A stretch of 64,000 nt of DNA from Epiperipatus broadwayi (GCA_028023455.1 JAQFVV010012673.1:372001-436000), one strand, 5' to 3'. Counted from the stretch's first letter, positions 11,691-23,592 are shown. Notes: a model not told the origin generated them from the sequence alone. Made by a program: numbers and translations.

Positions 11691-12569
11691 CAGTGCATCT
11701 CATCTCATTCAACATAAATACAACCACTAAATATAGCATGGCAACTCTCTTTATTAGTGTATCATCTAGAGTAAAAAGAAAAGCAAGTAGTCAGAGTTTA
11801 ATATTCATAACACATTCTATAAAAAAAAACGTTTATTCAAAATTCACAACTGTACATGATATTCTGCTTAAGTAGAAACAATAAAAATAGGTTTGCAACT
11901 TTGCGCTATTATACCGGCTAGAAAAACTAAAGCATTTGGCCACAGCTTTAATATCCTTAATACATTTTTTTATAAAGAACTTAATCTTATACTGTGTAAA
12001 ATTGATTTTAAAGCAAAAAAATTATGATTCTAATTTCAGCATAAATGGAAATACTTAAAAGTTGTGTCTGAGTTTAATATGTGCAAAAACATTTTTATGA
12101 AAAAGTTAAACTTATTTTTAAGCTAAATAAATTAAACTGTGAACGATATTTCGAAACAAAAAATTTGTAATTCTATTCTAAATTTTTATCCTAAAAATGT
12201 CAACAGCATAACTAAAATTTGTGATGAATTTTCTATCTCATGTAAATGTAAAACTTTTTCATCTGTTTATTAATTTTTTTAAAGCAATATCCACTAATAA
12301 AAATTAAGCAATTATATATATATATATTTTTAATTTTATTACCAGTATCAATTTTTTTTCAGCTTAGAAATGCAAATTTTCTTCAGAATCAAAACTATAT
12401 AAATAATTAATTTAAATTTATTTTATTTTTATTAAATTCCTTTTTTAAATAATATTTACTAAGTTGCATTTAAATTATACTCTTACGTAACATTTGATTT
12501 TTAAATATTTTCCCTAACTTAAGTAACATTTTTCATTTTCAAAAGTTTCACAAATCCATGAAGGGATTT
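11691..12569. other. AT-rich DNA, no gene recognised
   Basis: Long A/T runs with no supportable coding sequence. The 60-codon frame starting at 11693 has no recognisable motif. Confidence 0.55.
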
Positions 12570-12790
12570 GAACCTAGATTTTTGGAAGAACTGGACAAAA
12601 TCTGTATAAGATTGTAGAAAGAAATAGTTTAAAAATAAATGCTAATAATAAGAAAGCAATGAAAATAGATGGTTAGAAGATTAAGCATTGAACAGGAAAT
12701 TATGGAACAGCTAATGTTTTTAAATATTTGGACTTAATTAACTAATGGTGGAAGTAATATTAAAAATTGAAAAGTATAAATTACAATGGC
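12570..12790 (+). pseudogene. LINE reverse-transcriptase C-terminal fragment
   Basis: Broken frames suggest the region after the catalytic motif: a LKINANNKKAMKIDG-like stretch, then NVFKYLDLI corresponding to the FKYLG motif of LINE reverse transcriptases, then NGGSNI. This is a short, strongly decayed piece placed just upstream of another LINE remnant. Confidence 0.45.
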
Positions 12791-13149
12791 GACATAATCT
12801 TAATCTGAGTAACTGTAAATTTTAATGATAGATTTGTTTTATCATTTCTATGCCATTTACTATAACTTTAATAAATAATATATGCCAAATAATAGTGGTT
12901 AATAAATTTCTATCTTGTGCTTGTCCTAACCAGTATCTCCGATTAGTTTCAATCTTATGATTTTATTAGAGAGGAGATTTTGATTCCTCTAACACCTGTA
13001 ATTTATCTCTTTGCTATACTATCATCCCAAAATGAAAATCAAATATTTTCACTTTTGAACAACTTGCTTTATGTTTTCCAGTTTGAGCTGCCAGAGAGAA
13101 GTGCATTAAGTCTATAAAAATGAAAATATTAGGTATACAGAAAATGAAT

Positions 13150-14530
13150 TGAATGAGGCAAGAAGAAATTGAAAAGTGGAAAGGCACGAGCCTTGAATGG
13201 ATGGGCAGCAGAGATGGTGATGAATTTAGGAGCTTCAGATCTTTTATTTGCTGATATCTTTTTGTGCACAAAAAGTAGGGAAGTAACAGAGATTAAATTT
13301 AATGAAGAAAAATCAAAAATAATGATGATAAATGCTGGGAAAAAGAAGAGAAAGCATTTTTATTGGAGGATATAAAGTTAAATGTGGTGAAAAGGTATAA
13401 CTATTTGAGAATTATATTAAGTATTCAGACAAATTGCTTGAATGAATGAGAGAAAAAATGGATAAATGAAGCAAAGAAAAGAAAGGGATAGATAGAAAAA
13501 CAAAGTGTGTTTTCATATAATAAATAAGATGTATCTAGAACTGTAGGGAAAAGAATGGCAGTAGCAGGGTTAACATATAGTAAAAATGCTTTATACATTA
13601 ATGAAGTTTAGATAATTCATAAAAAATACAAAAAAGTAAAGACATGCATTAGATGCAGATGTGTGGATGGAAAAGGAGGCACTTCAAGGAGAAATTGGAT
13701 GGTCAAGTTTTTATATGAAATATGCAAAAAAGCAAATGAAAATGTTCAGTAGATTGCAATTTATGGATAATAACAGAAGAGACAAAATAGTATTTAATTG
13801 GGTTATGAGAAAAGAATAGGCTACAAGATGGGTGAGAAAGATAGTATGATATGCAGAAGATTTAGATAAAGACTTTATGTCAGTATATTTATACAAAAAG
13901 TGGGATGATTGTGTTAAAAGAATTGCTGAGTATTATAGTAATGAGCAATAGGATAGAAGAACAGATGCATAATTAAAAAATAGGGAGTTGGAGAACTAGT
14001 ATGGAGAGTAAAAAGAGTTTAAATACATATAGAAATAAACAGAATATTGGGTGTGAGTTAATTTATGATAACAGCAAGGAATGTAGTTACTGTTTAAGGC
14101 TCAATTAGGATGTTAGAAATAAGGAATCAAAAATGTGGGTAATTTAATCTGCAAGTTAAGTAAGGAAAGCATAGAAAATATTAGGTATCTGTTAATTGAA
14201 TGTAAATGCCTACAAGCAAAAGGGTGCAAATAATAAAGTTGAGGGAGAATAAATATAAATAAAATGATTATCCAGAAAGTGAATTCTTGGTTTGAATGCT
14301 GGGTTTGGGAAAAGTTAATGCGGAATTAGATATAAAGGCCATAGAGTTGACAAAGATAATGTTGTGGAAATGGGATGGAATAGGATAGAGAAGAATATGG
14401 GAAAAAACTTAGGGTGGACAATGGAAAAGGAAGATAAGGTGGCTAACAGATTTCTCTGGACATAGTTACTGAAAGATTCTTGATTCCGAGAAAAGAAAAG
14501 CCATAGTACACCATATTTAATCCAGCAAAT
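13150..14530 (+). pseudogene. Non-LTR retrotransposon, copy 2 (decayed)
   Basis: Collinear with copy 1 and with the minus-strand copy at 43 kb. The start keeps KARALNGWAAEM, which resembles the KA-G-DGI segment of LINE reverse transcriptases. It is followed directly by LLFADI and KFNEEKSKIM, as if the intervening RT domain were deleted. Downstream, broken frames give YLGIILS, AVAGLTYSKNAL, ALQGEIGWSSFYMK and a tail with cysteine and HLLIE remnants. Many stops and frameshifts; no functional product. The element is closely followed by the host exon at 14962. Confidence 0.7.
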
Positions 14531-14961
14531 CATGGTATAAGATGGGAGTCATGTGATAGTTTGGGTTTAGTATTACGTAGTCAGATGACTTTAATAACAA
14601 ATAAATCTCAGGACAACATTAATTTCTGATAAATTCATATATACATGCAAGTACTGATATATTTGAATATTCAAAATCAAACGATATAGCTATTTGTATA
14701 AAATATTTAAATCATTGAAAAACAAACATTTATGGTTTTTTATTATTTTTTTATGGCATTTTGACATTGATAATTAAAATCTTTTCTATAATAACAGTTA
14801 AAATAATATTTATTTTATTTTTATTTGTACTTTACATTTAGTTTTATTTTTTTCAATCTTTAATCAAATTTTCATACATTTCATATTCATTGTTAAACAC
14901 ATGTAGGGGTTTGAATTTTGGTGTGGAAATATTTCAAACAATATCGTGTTTTAAAATTTAC
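14531..14961. other. Probable intron of the aminopeptidase gene
   Basis: AT-rich sequence directly downstream (minus-strand sense) of the exon at 14962-15092. It begins with the 5' splice donor GTAAAT. No further exon was recognised here. Confidence 0.6.
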
Positions 14962-15092
14962 CTTATGATTTCTTTTCAACTGCTCCGCGAGCGCTTCCCA
15001 GATTTCCATATCATAATTAACTCTGTAGAAACCATTATGGTTGATATTACCCACAATCCAGCTGTTGGACGTCTTATCAACAACGATTTCAG
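14962..15092 (-). CDS. M1-family aminopeptidase, internal exon
   Basis: A 131-bp exon on the minus strand. The last two bases of a split codon are followed by 43 codons, ending exactly at a codon boundary. The translation includes VDKTSNSWIVGNI, then NHNGFYRVNYD and WEALAEQLKRNH. The W-(I/V)-x-N-x-N-x-x-GFYRVNYD signature followed by W-x-x-L-x-x-QL-x-x-NH marks the start of the ERAP1-like C-terminal domain of M1 zinc metallopeptidases (aminopeptidase N and relatives), which remove N-terminal residues from peptides, usually as membrane ectoenzymes. The acceptor is a strong pyrimidine tract ending TTTCACAG (15093-15098 on the + strand) and the donor is AAG followed by GTAAAT. The catalytic exons (GAMEN, HExxH) and the downstream helical-domain exons were not found, so introns must be large. 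It could be intact, as no stop or frameshift is present, or part of a pseudogene. Confidence 0.85.
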
Positions 15093-15299
15093 CTGTGAAA
15101 TAGAGAAAAAAAATACAATTGACATTTGAAAAGTGATAAAAAAAAAACCACATTATATAATATATTTTATCTACCTACATATTTCTATTATTATTTTTTA
15201 ATAAGAAAGTAAGAATTTTTAAAAATAACTTTTCTCAAACTCATGTGACTGATATTTTGGCTTAGTAGAAATATTTAAAATTTTTTTTTGAATTATGCA

Positions 15300-15895
15300 A
15301 AAATTATATATAATAATCATCATTAATAGCATTCTCTCCCATGGATAGATCCATAGAGTAATCACATCATCAATTCATCCACTTTTTCCATTCCATTCTC
15401 TTCCTTGCCCACTTTTTGAAGTCCACGTAACTCTTCCCACCCCTTATATCATCCAGGAATGCCAATCTTTTTCGTCTTTTCTTCTTACTTCCACTCACCA
15501 TTCCCCCCAAAATAACTTTCGTTAAATTATACCTTTTTTTAATATATGTCCAATCCAGTTTCTCTCTCTGATTTCCTTAATCATTCTTCTTTTTTTATTT
15601 ACTCTTTTTAAAATTTCATTTGTTATTTTATTCACTCAACTGATTTTTTCCATTCTTCTTCATATCCACACTTCAAAGACCTCCAATATATTCCTAATTT
15701 GATTACTTATTGTCCACGTTTCACAACCATACAATAGTACACTCCACATATAGCATTTAATTAATCTTTTTCTTTATTCTCTCAAAGGCTTCCAATCAGG
15801 TCCTAATTTTATTACTCATTCTCCACGTTTCACAACCATACAATAGTGCAATCCACATATAGCATTTACTCAATAAAACTTATAGAAAATAATAG
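15300..15895 (-). pseudogene. LINE 3' end with internal 109-bp tandem duplication
   Basis: Minus-strand remnant of the region after a LINE reverse transcriptase. It encodes CYMWSVLLYGCETWTISN, then EVFEVWI, RRMEKIS, a RVNKKRRMIKEIRER block and NWIGHILKK, ending with SIHGRECY near 15330. The LLYGCETWT and (W)IGHILKK motifs are typical of endonuclease/RT-type LINEs in invertebrates. Several in-frame stops remain. The block containing LLYGCETW is present twice, 109 bp apart (CCACGTTTCACAACCATAC on the + strand at 15714 and 15823), the second copy being more degenerate. It lies in the intron upstream of the aminopeptidase exon. Confidence 0.75.
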
Positions 15896-16319
15896 CTAGT
15901 ACAATTTGTTTACATAAATATAAAAATTATACAAAGTGCACACACCTCAATCAAGGAATATATAAAAAGAACTTACACTTTTCTTAGTTTTTGTCAATAT
16001 TTCTTTCATACAACCTTTATCATATCATAACCATCCTTTAGTTTGCATGAGAAAAGTATTAAGATATCAACAAGGATATAAAAATTCAGATTTTTGTTAC
16101 TATAAGCACATTCGAAAAGCAGAATTATTCATGAAATGAATGCATAGAAATAATTGGTCTAGCTTTTGTGTTCTGAATGAATATGTTGTAGTAGGATTGA
16201 GATGATAAATGCATTAATAAACATGAAAACCATCTGTAAGCATAAAAACTATTGTCTGTAAAACCATTTATACATAAACTTTAAGCTGGCTTAAATAATA
16301 TAAATACTAAAATCACTGC
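15896..16319. other. AT-rich DNA, no gene recognised
   Basis: No supportable feature on either strand. Confidence 0.5.
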
Positions 16320-16811
16320 TAATAGAAAGTAACAATGACTGATTTATTACTATATAACAAACTAAACGTAGGTTAAAAGTGATTATTTTTATATAAGAGA
16401 ATATACTGGCATTTATATAACAAAAGGTGGGTGTTATTTACAAGTCATTCAAATGATTCTTGAAGGATATTGCTTGTAAATTATCTTAGTAAAGCATTCG
16501 GACTTGTTTGGTCTGTCAATAGGTTTATATTCTTAGCTTTATATATTTGACAAGCCACAAAATTGTTTATGTGCTAATTAAAAGTTCTTAGAATTTCATT
16601 TTAATTAAAATTTTGCATTGGAAGCTGAATATAAAACAAAAGTAACCATTAATAGAAAATTCCAGCCTCTATTATCGAGACCTGACTTATTACTACATAA
16701 TATACTGAAGGTCATATAAAAATAATTATCTTTTATTGACAAATTATATGGATGTAACCATATATGGGCATTATTTGCAAGTTAAATAAATAATTGAATA
16801 ATTTTATTGTT
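16320..16811. repeat. Diverged direct duplication
   Basis: 16320-16480 and about 16670-16811 share TGA-TTATTACTA-ATAA, TATAAAAATAATTAT-like and GGCATTATTTGCAAGT-like blocks in the same order and orientation. The second copy is interrupted at its right end by the LINE insertion starting at 16821. Confidence 0.5.
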
Positions 16812-16820
16812 CAGGAGTTT

Positions 16821-17544
16821 TTTTTTTCAAATAATCTTTATTTGCACAAAAAGTAAAATATACATTGTAATATAGAGTTCATGTTTACGATCATGACTGA
16901 CACATTAAAGACTAACTAGTTATTAAATTAGATGATGATTACAAGATTAAAAGTAAAATTTTAAGTTACGTTACTTATCAGGGGTGATCTAATTTGGCAT
17001 ATAAATCCCATGGCGTGTAAAGTTTGAGTGTCATGAAAAAATAATATACATGGCTATTGCTAAATATGGAATTGACTCCATGTTTGCTCAGCAAGGCTAG
17101 GCAGGCATGTTCTTAGATCACTTTCTTTAGCTTTATATAATAACTTTAAGAAAATGTCTTCAATAGGACCGGCCAACTCACTATCAAATAATACCTTACA
17201 TCTAATCTTCCATATGATAAAATTTATGAAAGTGGCCAGGCGGATGGAGCCAAAATTTCCATCTTTGAATTCATCATTAAGATAGACATTTGAAGAATTG
17301 TATCCTGTAATTCTCTGTAAGGCAATATTACGTAACCGAGTCCACCATTCACATTGATAGAGTATGTGTTCAATGGACGCATCAAATCTTCTACAAAGAG
17401 AACATTTTGTATCAATGTTGTGTCCCCTCTGATTACAAAGAAACATCCCAGTAGGTAAGGCTCCAAGATTGACCTTAACCAAAAAATCAACAAACTTTGG
17501 CTCCAATTTCAGGAACTTAGTTAGCCTTATGAGATGAGAGATTG
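16821..17544 (-). mobile_element. 5'-truncated LINE insertion with target duplication
   Basis: A 724-bp minus-strand insertion flanked by CAGGAGTTT at 16812-16820 and 17545-17553. It ends with an AATAAA signal and a run of A (T run at about 16818-16828 on the + strand). It encodes a 148-codon open frame (17060-17506) beginning inside the element, so it is a 5' truncation. The frame has CSLCRRFDASIEHILYQCEWW, the cysteine-histidine motif downstream of the RT domain in I- and Jockey-type LINEs, then a FINFIIWKIRCKVLFD stretch. The long open frame and clear ends suggest a relatively young insertion. A sister fragment is at 42225-42889. Confidence 0.8.
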
Positions 17545-17639
17545 CAGGAGTTTATATAAAATTAGAACAAATGTGGAAGTCATTTAAGGGTCTCTTTAAG
17601 AATTTTTTGTGAATGATCTTACTAACATAACTGGACTTG

Positions 17640-17815
17640 CATATTTCATGAATATATTATGTGTATAATCACTAGATGAAGCTTACTAATAGCTCTAATC
17701 ATGCTTTATTTTATAAGTGCCGATAGTAACGTGTTTTATAAGTTTCTAGTGATCATTTAAATGCAAGCTTAAAAGCAAGTTATAAAATTTATGACTTGAT
17801 TTATTATATATATAT
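17640..17815. repeat. Family B relic without ribozyme
   Basis: Shares TCACTAGATG-AGCTTAC-AATAGCTCTAA, TTTTATAAGTGCCGA and ATTTAAATGCAAGCTTAAAAGCAAGTTATAAA with the family B foldback at 25120-25580. It ends in a TA run and lacks the central hammerhead segment. Confidence 0.65.
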
Positions 17816-17921
17816 AACATATCCTAGCAAGCACATAGTCTTTCATATCCTTCTAATTTTCCTAGTAGTTATCTTATTTTTTTCATTCGTCAATTCTAGT
17901 TATATTTACTTCAACATTCTT

Positions 17922-18290
17922 CTACAGGATAACATTTCTTAATAGCGTAAATAAAAAAAAAAGACTTTTTAGACTAGGTTCACTGATGCGATGGGTCTTA
18001 AGATGAGAACATTGTGTGTGCCTCGACAGCTTATTTTCCTTTAGATTGAATCCACTGACTATTAGAGAATATTTGATAGAGACCATCTTCAGTTTGCATT
18101 TAATCTTACCATTTAATACCAACACTTTCTGAACACAAATAAATAGATACTTGACAGAGGCTATTTTAATTTTGCATTTAATTTTAGCAATTAATAACAA
18201 TAGCTCCTTAACATCATACTGATTACATAAATACTTGATAGGTACTACTTTCATTTTGTATTTATTCATACCATTTAATTTATCCAAAAT
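17922..18290 (-). other. Unrecognised ORF with degenerate internal repeats
   Basis: A 121-codon minus-strand frame has three diverged repeats of about 90 bp encoding K-x-K-(M/I/L)-x-x-(V/I)-K-Y (NKYKMKVVPIKYL, IKCKIKIASVKYLF, IKCKLKMVSIKYSL). The end, NLKENKLSRHTQCSHLKTH, is faintly like a C2H2 finger linker, but the cysteine pair is missing. It may be a decayed expanded protein or a low-complexity coincidence. No function is assigned. Confidence 0.3.
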
Positions 18291-18539
18291 ATATCATTTT
18301 TTCTCATCATCCAGTCTTATCCACTCATGAAACTTAAATGCTCTCATTTCTACCTCTTTTGCCATTTTCCCAAAATAATTTTCTATTTTGATAGGAACTT
18401 ACCTAAATACTTTTATCTCCAATTGTAACTTACTTAAACTTTCTATTAGATTGACTTCAATATATTCTATCTCACTTAGGTATCAATTCATTTGATACTG
18501 CCCAAAGTGCTTTTTAATACCTATTAGTTCTTTTTCACA

Positions 18540-19570
18540 TTTTTAAATTTACGTTTTGGTACAGATTCTAAATTGACTGCCTGGCTCCTTTGAGATTATT
18601 CTAAATCAATTAGCCTACTTTCTAGAGATATTCTTATTTCAATTGAAGGTTCTTTTACTTCTAATGTTTTGCTCTCTAAAACTATTTCCAATTCCTTTGA
18701 CTGTCGACTGTTTTGGGATTCTTATAAAACAATTAAATTATTAACTTGCGATGTTTTTGTTTCACTTTGGGGTTTCTATTACCACTTTTTCATATCACTC
18801 CATTTTTAAGAATAATTGTTTTAAAAATTTATTATACTTTCCTAGAGATTTGATATGTTTACCCATTTTATTTGCAAGAGATGCAATTGACTTTTCAATA
18901 ACTTTGCATTTCTCAATTCAAGTTTTATACATTGTATATGCGAATCTAATAAATCTGTAAGTTGTATTCTGGTGCAATTTCTTAATCTACTGACTAACTT
19001 TCTTGAGGTTTTTCTAAACTATTAGTAGAGCCATCTTTTCCATCCACACAATTAATTTCAATTAACTCAGATTAACCATCAAACACATCTATGACCTCAT
19101 TTTGAATATTTTTAATTACATTTTTGAAATCTTTCTTGATATTTGTTTCAAAGTCATTTGGTTTTTCATTTAACTTTAACAAGTTATCATCTGGTAATTC
19201 TTTTACTTCTACCAACTGACTTTCCTGAAACTCATTTGAATCATTTAATTGGATCTCGTATGTTTTATTTTTATTTTTACTAGAGATTCTATTCAATACT
19301 CTATTACTTTAAACATTCTGCTCTCTGAAACTATCCCAGAGTCTGTCAAATGACTGTCTTAGAATTCTTTTATCTTATCAAATTTCTTAGATTGACTCTC
19401 ATATTCTGCTCTTACTTTTACTATTCTTTTTTTTTGCTCTCATTTCTTCCATTTCTGCTCTTATTTCTTTCATAAATGAAAAAAAAAAAGATCTTGATTA
19501 ATAAGAAAAGTCATACTTTGGGTCTCATCTAATTCTTTAATCTTCACCTCCTCTACTTTTAACATCAAAA
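18540..19570 (-). pseudogene. Decayed charged, coiled-coil-like coding remnant
   Basis: Broken minus-strand frames are rich in Glu, Lys, Ser and Leu: SKELEIVLESKTLEVKEPS at about 18640-18700 and a 74-codon frame at 19072-19296 with NDSNEFQESQLVEVKELPDD. Repeated LEVKE / LVEVKE phrases and SFREQN-like phrases suggest a heptad-rich protein, perhaps a retroelement ORF1, but no domain is identifiable and stops are frequent. Confidence 0.3.
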
Positions 19571-19599
19571 TAGAATATTATTAAATTTTGCCACAAAAG

Positions 19600-20239
19600 C
19601 TCTTTTATAATAGTTTTTTAATAATTAACATATAAATAAATTATCCAAACATTTATAAATTATTTAATATTCCTATGTTATCCAAACAATACTACATCCA
19701 TCAATCAAACGCCACCACTACCGAACAACATCACGTTGGTAATGCTAGAATTTACAATTGTTTAAACTCTAAACAGTTTACATAGCTATTCTATATAGTT
19801 ATATTAACCTTTTGTACCCTTCCCCAGATATATAACAATAACATTACATCTTTAAACAACAAATAATTAATAATATAAAACTAAAAGCAATACTAATATT
19901 ATCACATTATTAAATAATGCGTTACCATTATCACAAGAAAATCTATAAATAATTATTTTCTTTGAAATTGACTGTAATATTAGGATAATAATAAATATTG
20001 AACAATTTATTAATAATATTTATCATTAAAGAGAACATGTCACATAAATAATAGAATGCTTAATTAAAATAATTGAAAAATTAACACCTGCAATAATACA
20101 TTCATAAGCATGAATATAAATTTTCTTAAAGTTTGACATTTAAAAATTAAACATTTTATTATTAATTGATTAAACTAATTATATTTTAACCAAAATTAAC
20201 AAGTAATACTTACAGTTAAATTATAAAGTGAGCTCCTAT
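19600..20239. other. AT-rich DNA, no gene recognised
   Basis: No supportable feature on either strand. Confidence 0.5.
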
Positions 20240-20375
20240 GTTGCACCAAAAACAAGCCACATTGACCGTATGCTTATCTAATATGCATCCATATTGGGCA
20301 TACAACTATCTAATATTTTCATGCATCAACATTGGCCATACAACTATCTAATATATTAATGTGCACATGGTGGCA
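20240..20375. repeat. Short tandem repeat (about 40-bp units)
   Basis: About three diverged units share CATTG(G/A)(C/G)C-TA(C/T)-(A/C)-TATCTAATAT; the last two (ATACAACTATCTAATAT) are nearly identical. Confidence 0.6.
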
Positions 20376-21078
20376 CACCAAAATCGGCTATGTAATCATA
20401 AGATGAGTCTTACCTTATAAACAATTGATAGAGAACAGATTGGGTAAGCCAACAACCATATTTGTAATGCTGGAATCAAAGATTACACAAACAGGCAACA
20501 TAATAGTAATGGATTTTTGCAACACTAAAGCATTTTCTTATAGGCAACATAATAATTAATTAATTCTAATACTAATATATAAGATTCTTATATTAAATTA
20601 AATCTTATTGCAGGTTTTAGTTTTACTTTGCTTAAAATATAGTTTCTTTTATAATTTAAAAATCTCACTTTGGATTCTGAAATGTTTTTATCTCGGGGTT
20701 CAAATTCAAAATGCACTTGGAACCAAAAATGTTAATAGTAATATATTTCAACATATTTAAAATTTGAGAACTATTATTTAAGCTATCCATTAAACATTTT
20801 ATATTCCTTTCTTAGTTTTATCCTTAACATTAATATTTTGAGAAAGCAGATATTAAGTGACACAATAATAAAGTATTCAAATACTTATATATATATCTAG
20901 CAAATTGAAACATTTCTAAATACTTTAAAGTTATTTAAATATAATTGTTTCACTTTTACTAACTATAAAACAGATAAGTTTTTATATCATGTAATGCAAC
21001 TTTTAATAGGTAATAATGTGGAAAAGTGCAGCAGGTAGTAAGGGTATATTTTATGCTACCAACTACATAACAAATGTC
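20376..21078. other. AT-rich DNA, no gene recognised
   Basis: No supportable feature. Confidence 0.5.
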
Positions 21079-21272
21079 ACATGATCATCATTTCTTATGC
21101 TTGTAGTGCTCTCTGATCCAAGGCTTCTCACTGACAAAGGCCACAAGCCAGAAACTAATCTCGGGATATTAGATGAGTAGGCACTAAATATAGATTTTAT
21201 GCACAAGCCTTCTGGCATCCACTGTTTACTCTGGCTTGCACTGAGTGGCACTACTGTATGGAGAGTTTTACC
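21079..21272 (+). repeat. Hammerhead repeat family A, copy A6
   Basis: Short copy with lead-in CACATGATCATCATTTC, ribozyme-like segment, GATGAGTAGGCACTA and tail GGCACTACTGTATGGAGAG. The leader present in A1 and A3 is mostly missing. Confidence 0.75.
21116..21174 (+). ncRNA. Hammerhead motif (family A, core mutated)
   Basis: Stems I and II pair as in the intact copies (GGCCACAAGCC stem-loop), but the core reads CTGACAA, changing the invariant G8, and the triplet reads ATC. Probably inactive. The change fits CpG decay of an ancestral CTGACGA. Confidence 0.55.
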
Positions 21273-21625
21273 TATTTACATAAGAAATGCATTTGAACTG
21301 AAATAAATAATAAATTATTTATCTTCTGATAATGCAGATAAAAATGAACAGTAAGCAAAATGAATTAACAAACTTGAATATAAATAAATTCTAATATTCA
21401 AGCAAAAATGAGCAATAAATAAAACTGATAAATACATTCTCTGTGACCATTGAAGTATATTATACCCTTATAAAATAATTAATAATGAAAACTTTATAAC
21501 AAGTGTGATAATGAAATAATGCCATAAAAGCAAAAAAAAATATTTTAATTAATGGCAAAAAATATTTATTTACAACATATAATAAGGTCTATACAATAGA
21601 ATATTAATTTATAATAAGTGACTAA

Positions 21626-21885
21626 ACATCACATGATCACCATTTCCTATGCTTGTGCATAACTGTTTTTAAAACCAGGCAGAACTCTCCATACAATAGT
21701 GCTACTCAGTGCAAGCCAGAGAAATCAAATACAAATGTTCTCACTGACAAAGCCACAAGCTAAAAACTAGTCTGAGAATATTGGATGAGTAGGCACTAGT
21801 TAGGGATTTTATGCACAAGCCTTCTGACATCCATTGATTACTCTGGCTTGCATTGAGTGGCACTATTGTATGGAGAGTTCTGCCT
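21626..21885. repeat. Hammerhead repeat family A, foldback copy A7
   Basis: The two ends are inverted copies of each other: GGCAGAACTCTCCATACA-TAGTGC at 21679-21705 and its reverse complement at 21848-21880. Between them lies a partial hammerhead segment (21738-21786) with CTGACAA and a damaged GAAA. The whole forms a small foldback. Confidence 0.65.
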
Positions 21886-23400
21886 GTTTTAATTTACAAT
21901 AACCAGTTTTTTAAAAAAATAATTTATTATACTCACAAATGTTAATAAATTTTACACATGAATGTACCATTCATAAAACATTCATAAAAATTTATAACAT
22001 TAGTAATTCCTCATTACTCAAAAGCTATTCTATCTGTATAATATGGTCTTTATTTTAAACACTATACCCATAGAGCAATAACAATACATTAATATGCCTA
22101 TATCCAGGCCACTAATAAGAAATTAGATACTATTCATGACCAAAACAGGATTGAAAAACTAATGTGGAGATATTTATAGGTTCTAAAAAGATAACTACAA
22201 ATATTATACAAGATAAATAATACATTTATATAGCACTAATAATACCTATATTGGAATGAGGATATAAATAGGCTCAATACCTATGATATATTTTAAATTA
22301 TCATGGAGCTAATAATGAATTATAAGCTAAACATGTCTATAGATATTCATAATAAACTAAAATACACTTTAACATGGAAATTCTATGGGAAAAGTGGATA
22401 ATGACAATATGAATAATAAAATACAAATAGGTACTTGGTAATTATGTGCAGTAGTGCCCATAAGTAAACAAGCTATGCTCTCACTTATGGAGAGGTTAAA
22501 TGCATATAAAAAGCAACATAATATTCCCCTTCAATTGCCTAAAAGAATGTCACTAATAGTATAAGGCATGAAGCTGATAATAGTAATAAGTAATTAAATA
22601 ATTATACTTCCCACATGCACATACAGAAGGCATACAATGTGTTTATTTGATATAATACCTAGTATTATATTGAGTAGGTGCATTGGGCATGAAGAAACTA
22701 GTATTGCATCAGAGTGACAACATTTGATTTATAAGCCACTTAAAATTCTCTCACACATACTGGCATTTACAATACTTTTGTTTATTAATTATTATATCAA
22801 ATATATAAAAAGGCTGTTATACCTTGGATATTAAGCTAAAACAATAATCCAGAGAACTCCAGAAAAATAGTAAAAATTAACTCGTAGGCTAACCCTTTTA
22901 CTGTATATCTTATCCAATTCCATTTCATAGATATCACCTATTATAAATAATATTAATAGGTAATATTATATTTAAATTATAGCTACAAATAATTTTAAAT
23001 ATACCAAAATATATACAAAAATATTTTACCTTTCAGATTAGAGATTAAAAAATATTTTTCCTTTATAAGGAAAATTATCTCTTTTCACTTAAGTTCTTTT
23101 CATTATCGTCTTAAAATAAGGTGTTATATAGCCTTTCATTAAAGCAGAGAATGCACATCTATAAAGATTTATAGCAGGGTTTGTTTTGAGAAAGTGATTG
23201 CAATTAAATTTAACAAATTTCAAGATGACAAGAGTTGATAGTAGACATTGTGAATAATATATCGTTCTTTTATAAGGCATTTTTCTAATTGTAATACGAA
23301 TTGGAGAAGAAATGAGCAGAAAAAAAATATTAATTAACAACTGTTCTTTATAAAGTTTTATATAAGTTGACATTTTAGTAATATTAGCCATGATAATATC
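21886..23400. other. AT-rich DNA, no gene recognised
   Basis: No supportable gene. Weakly coding-like broken frames at 22060-22400 (an IHDQNRIEKLMWRYL phrase) could be an old LINE, but no catalytic motif is visible. The 100-codon minus frame at 23089-23391 has no recognisable domain. Confidence 0.4.
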
Positions 23401-23592
23401 TAAGATCTAGGTGCAGCATTTTCAGATCCAAAGCTCCTCACTGACAATGGCCACAAGCCAGAAACTAGTTTGGGGATATTGGCCGAGTAGGGACTAGATA
23501 GGTATTTTATGCACAAGTCTTTTGGAATCCATTGACTACTCTGGTTGGCATAGGGTGGCACTACTGTATGGAGAGTTTTGCCTTGTTTAACA
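23401..23592 (+). repeat. Hammerhead repeat family A, copy A8
   Basis: Copy starting at AAGATCTAGGTGCAG and running through a ribozyme-like segment to CTGTATGGAGAGTTTTGCC. The upstream leader and lead-in are absent. Confidence 0.75.
23426..23482 (+). ncRNA. Hammerhead motif (family A, core mutated)
   Basis: The stem II segment TGGCCACAAGCCA and GAAA are perfect, but the core is CTGACAA and the cleavage triplet is GTT rather than GTC. U at the cleavage position is tolerated in the NUH rule, but loss of G8 should inactivate it. The outer stem I pairing is partly lost. Confidence 0.5.

Noticed and set aside
14890-15129. Plus-strand 79-codon frame over the aminopeptidase exon
   Set aside because: It is the antisense shadow of the minus-strand exon, which has the conserved motif and splice sites.
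17990-18060. C2H2 zinc finger in the 17922-18290 frame
   Set aside because: A histidine spacing resembling finger ends is present, but the cysteine pair and hydrophobic core positions are not.
22060-22400. LINE fragment with RNase H-like region
   Set aside because: A few phrases resemble the post-RT region of Jockey-type LINEs, but no catalytic or cysteine motif could be found to support the call.
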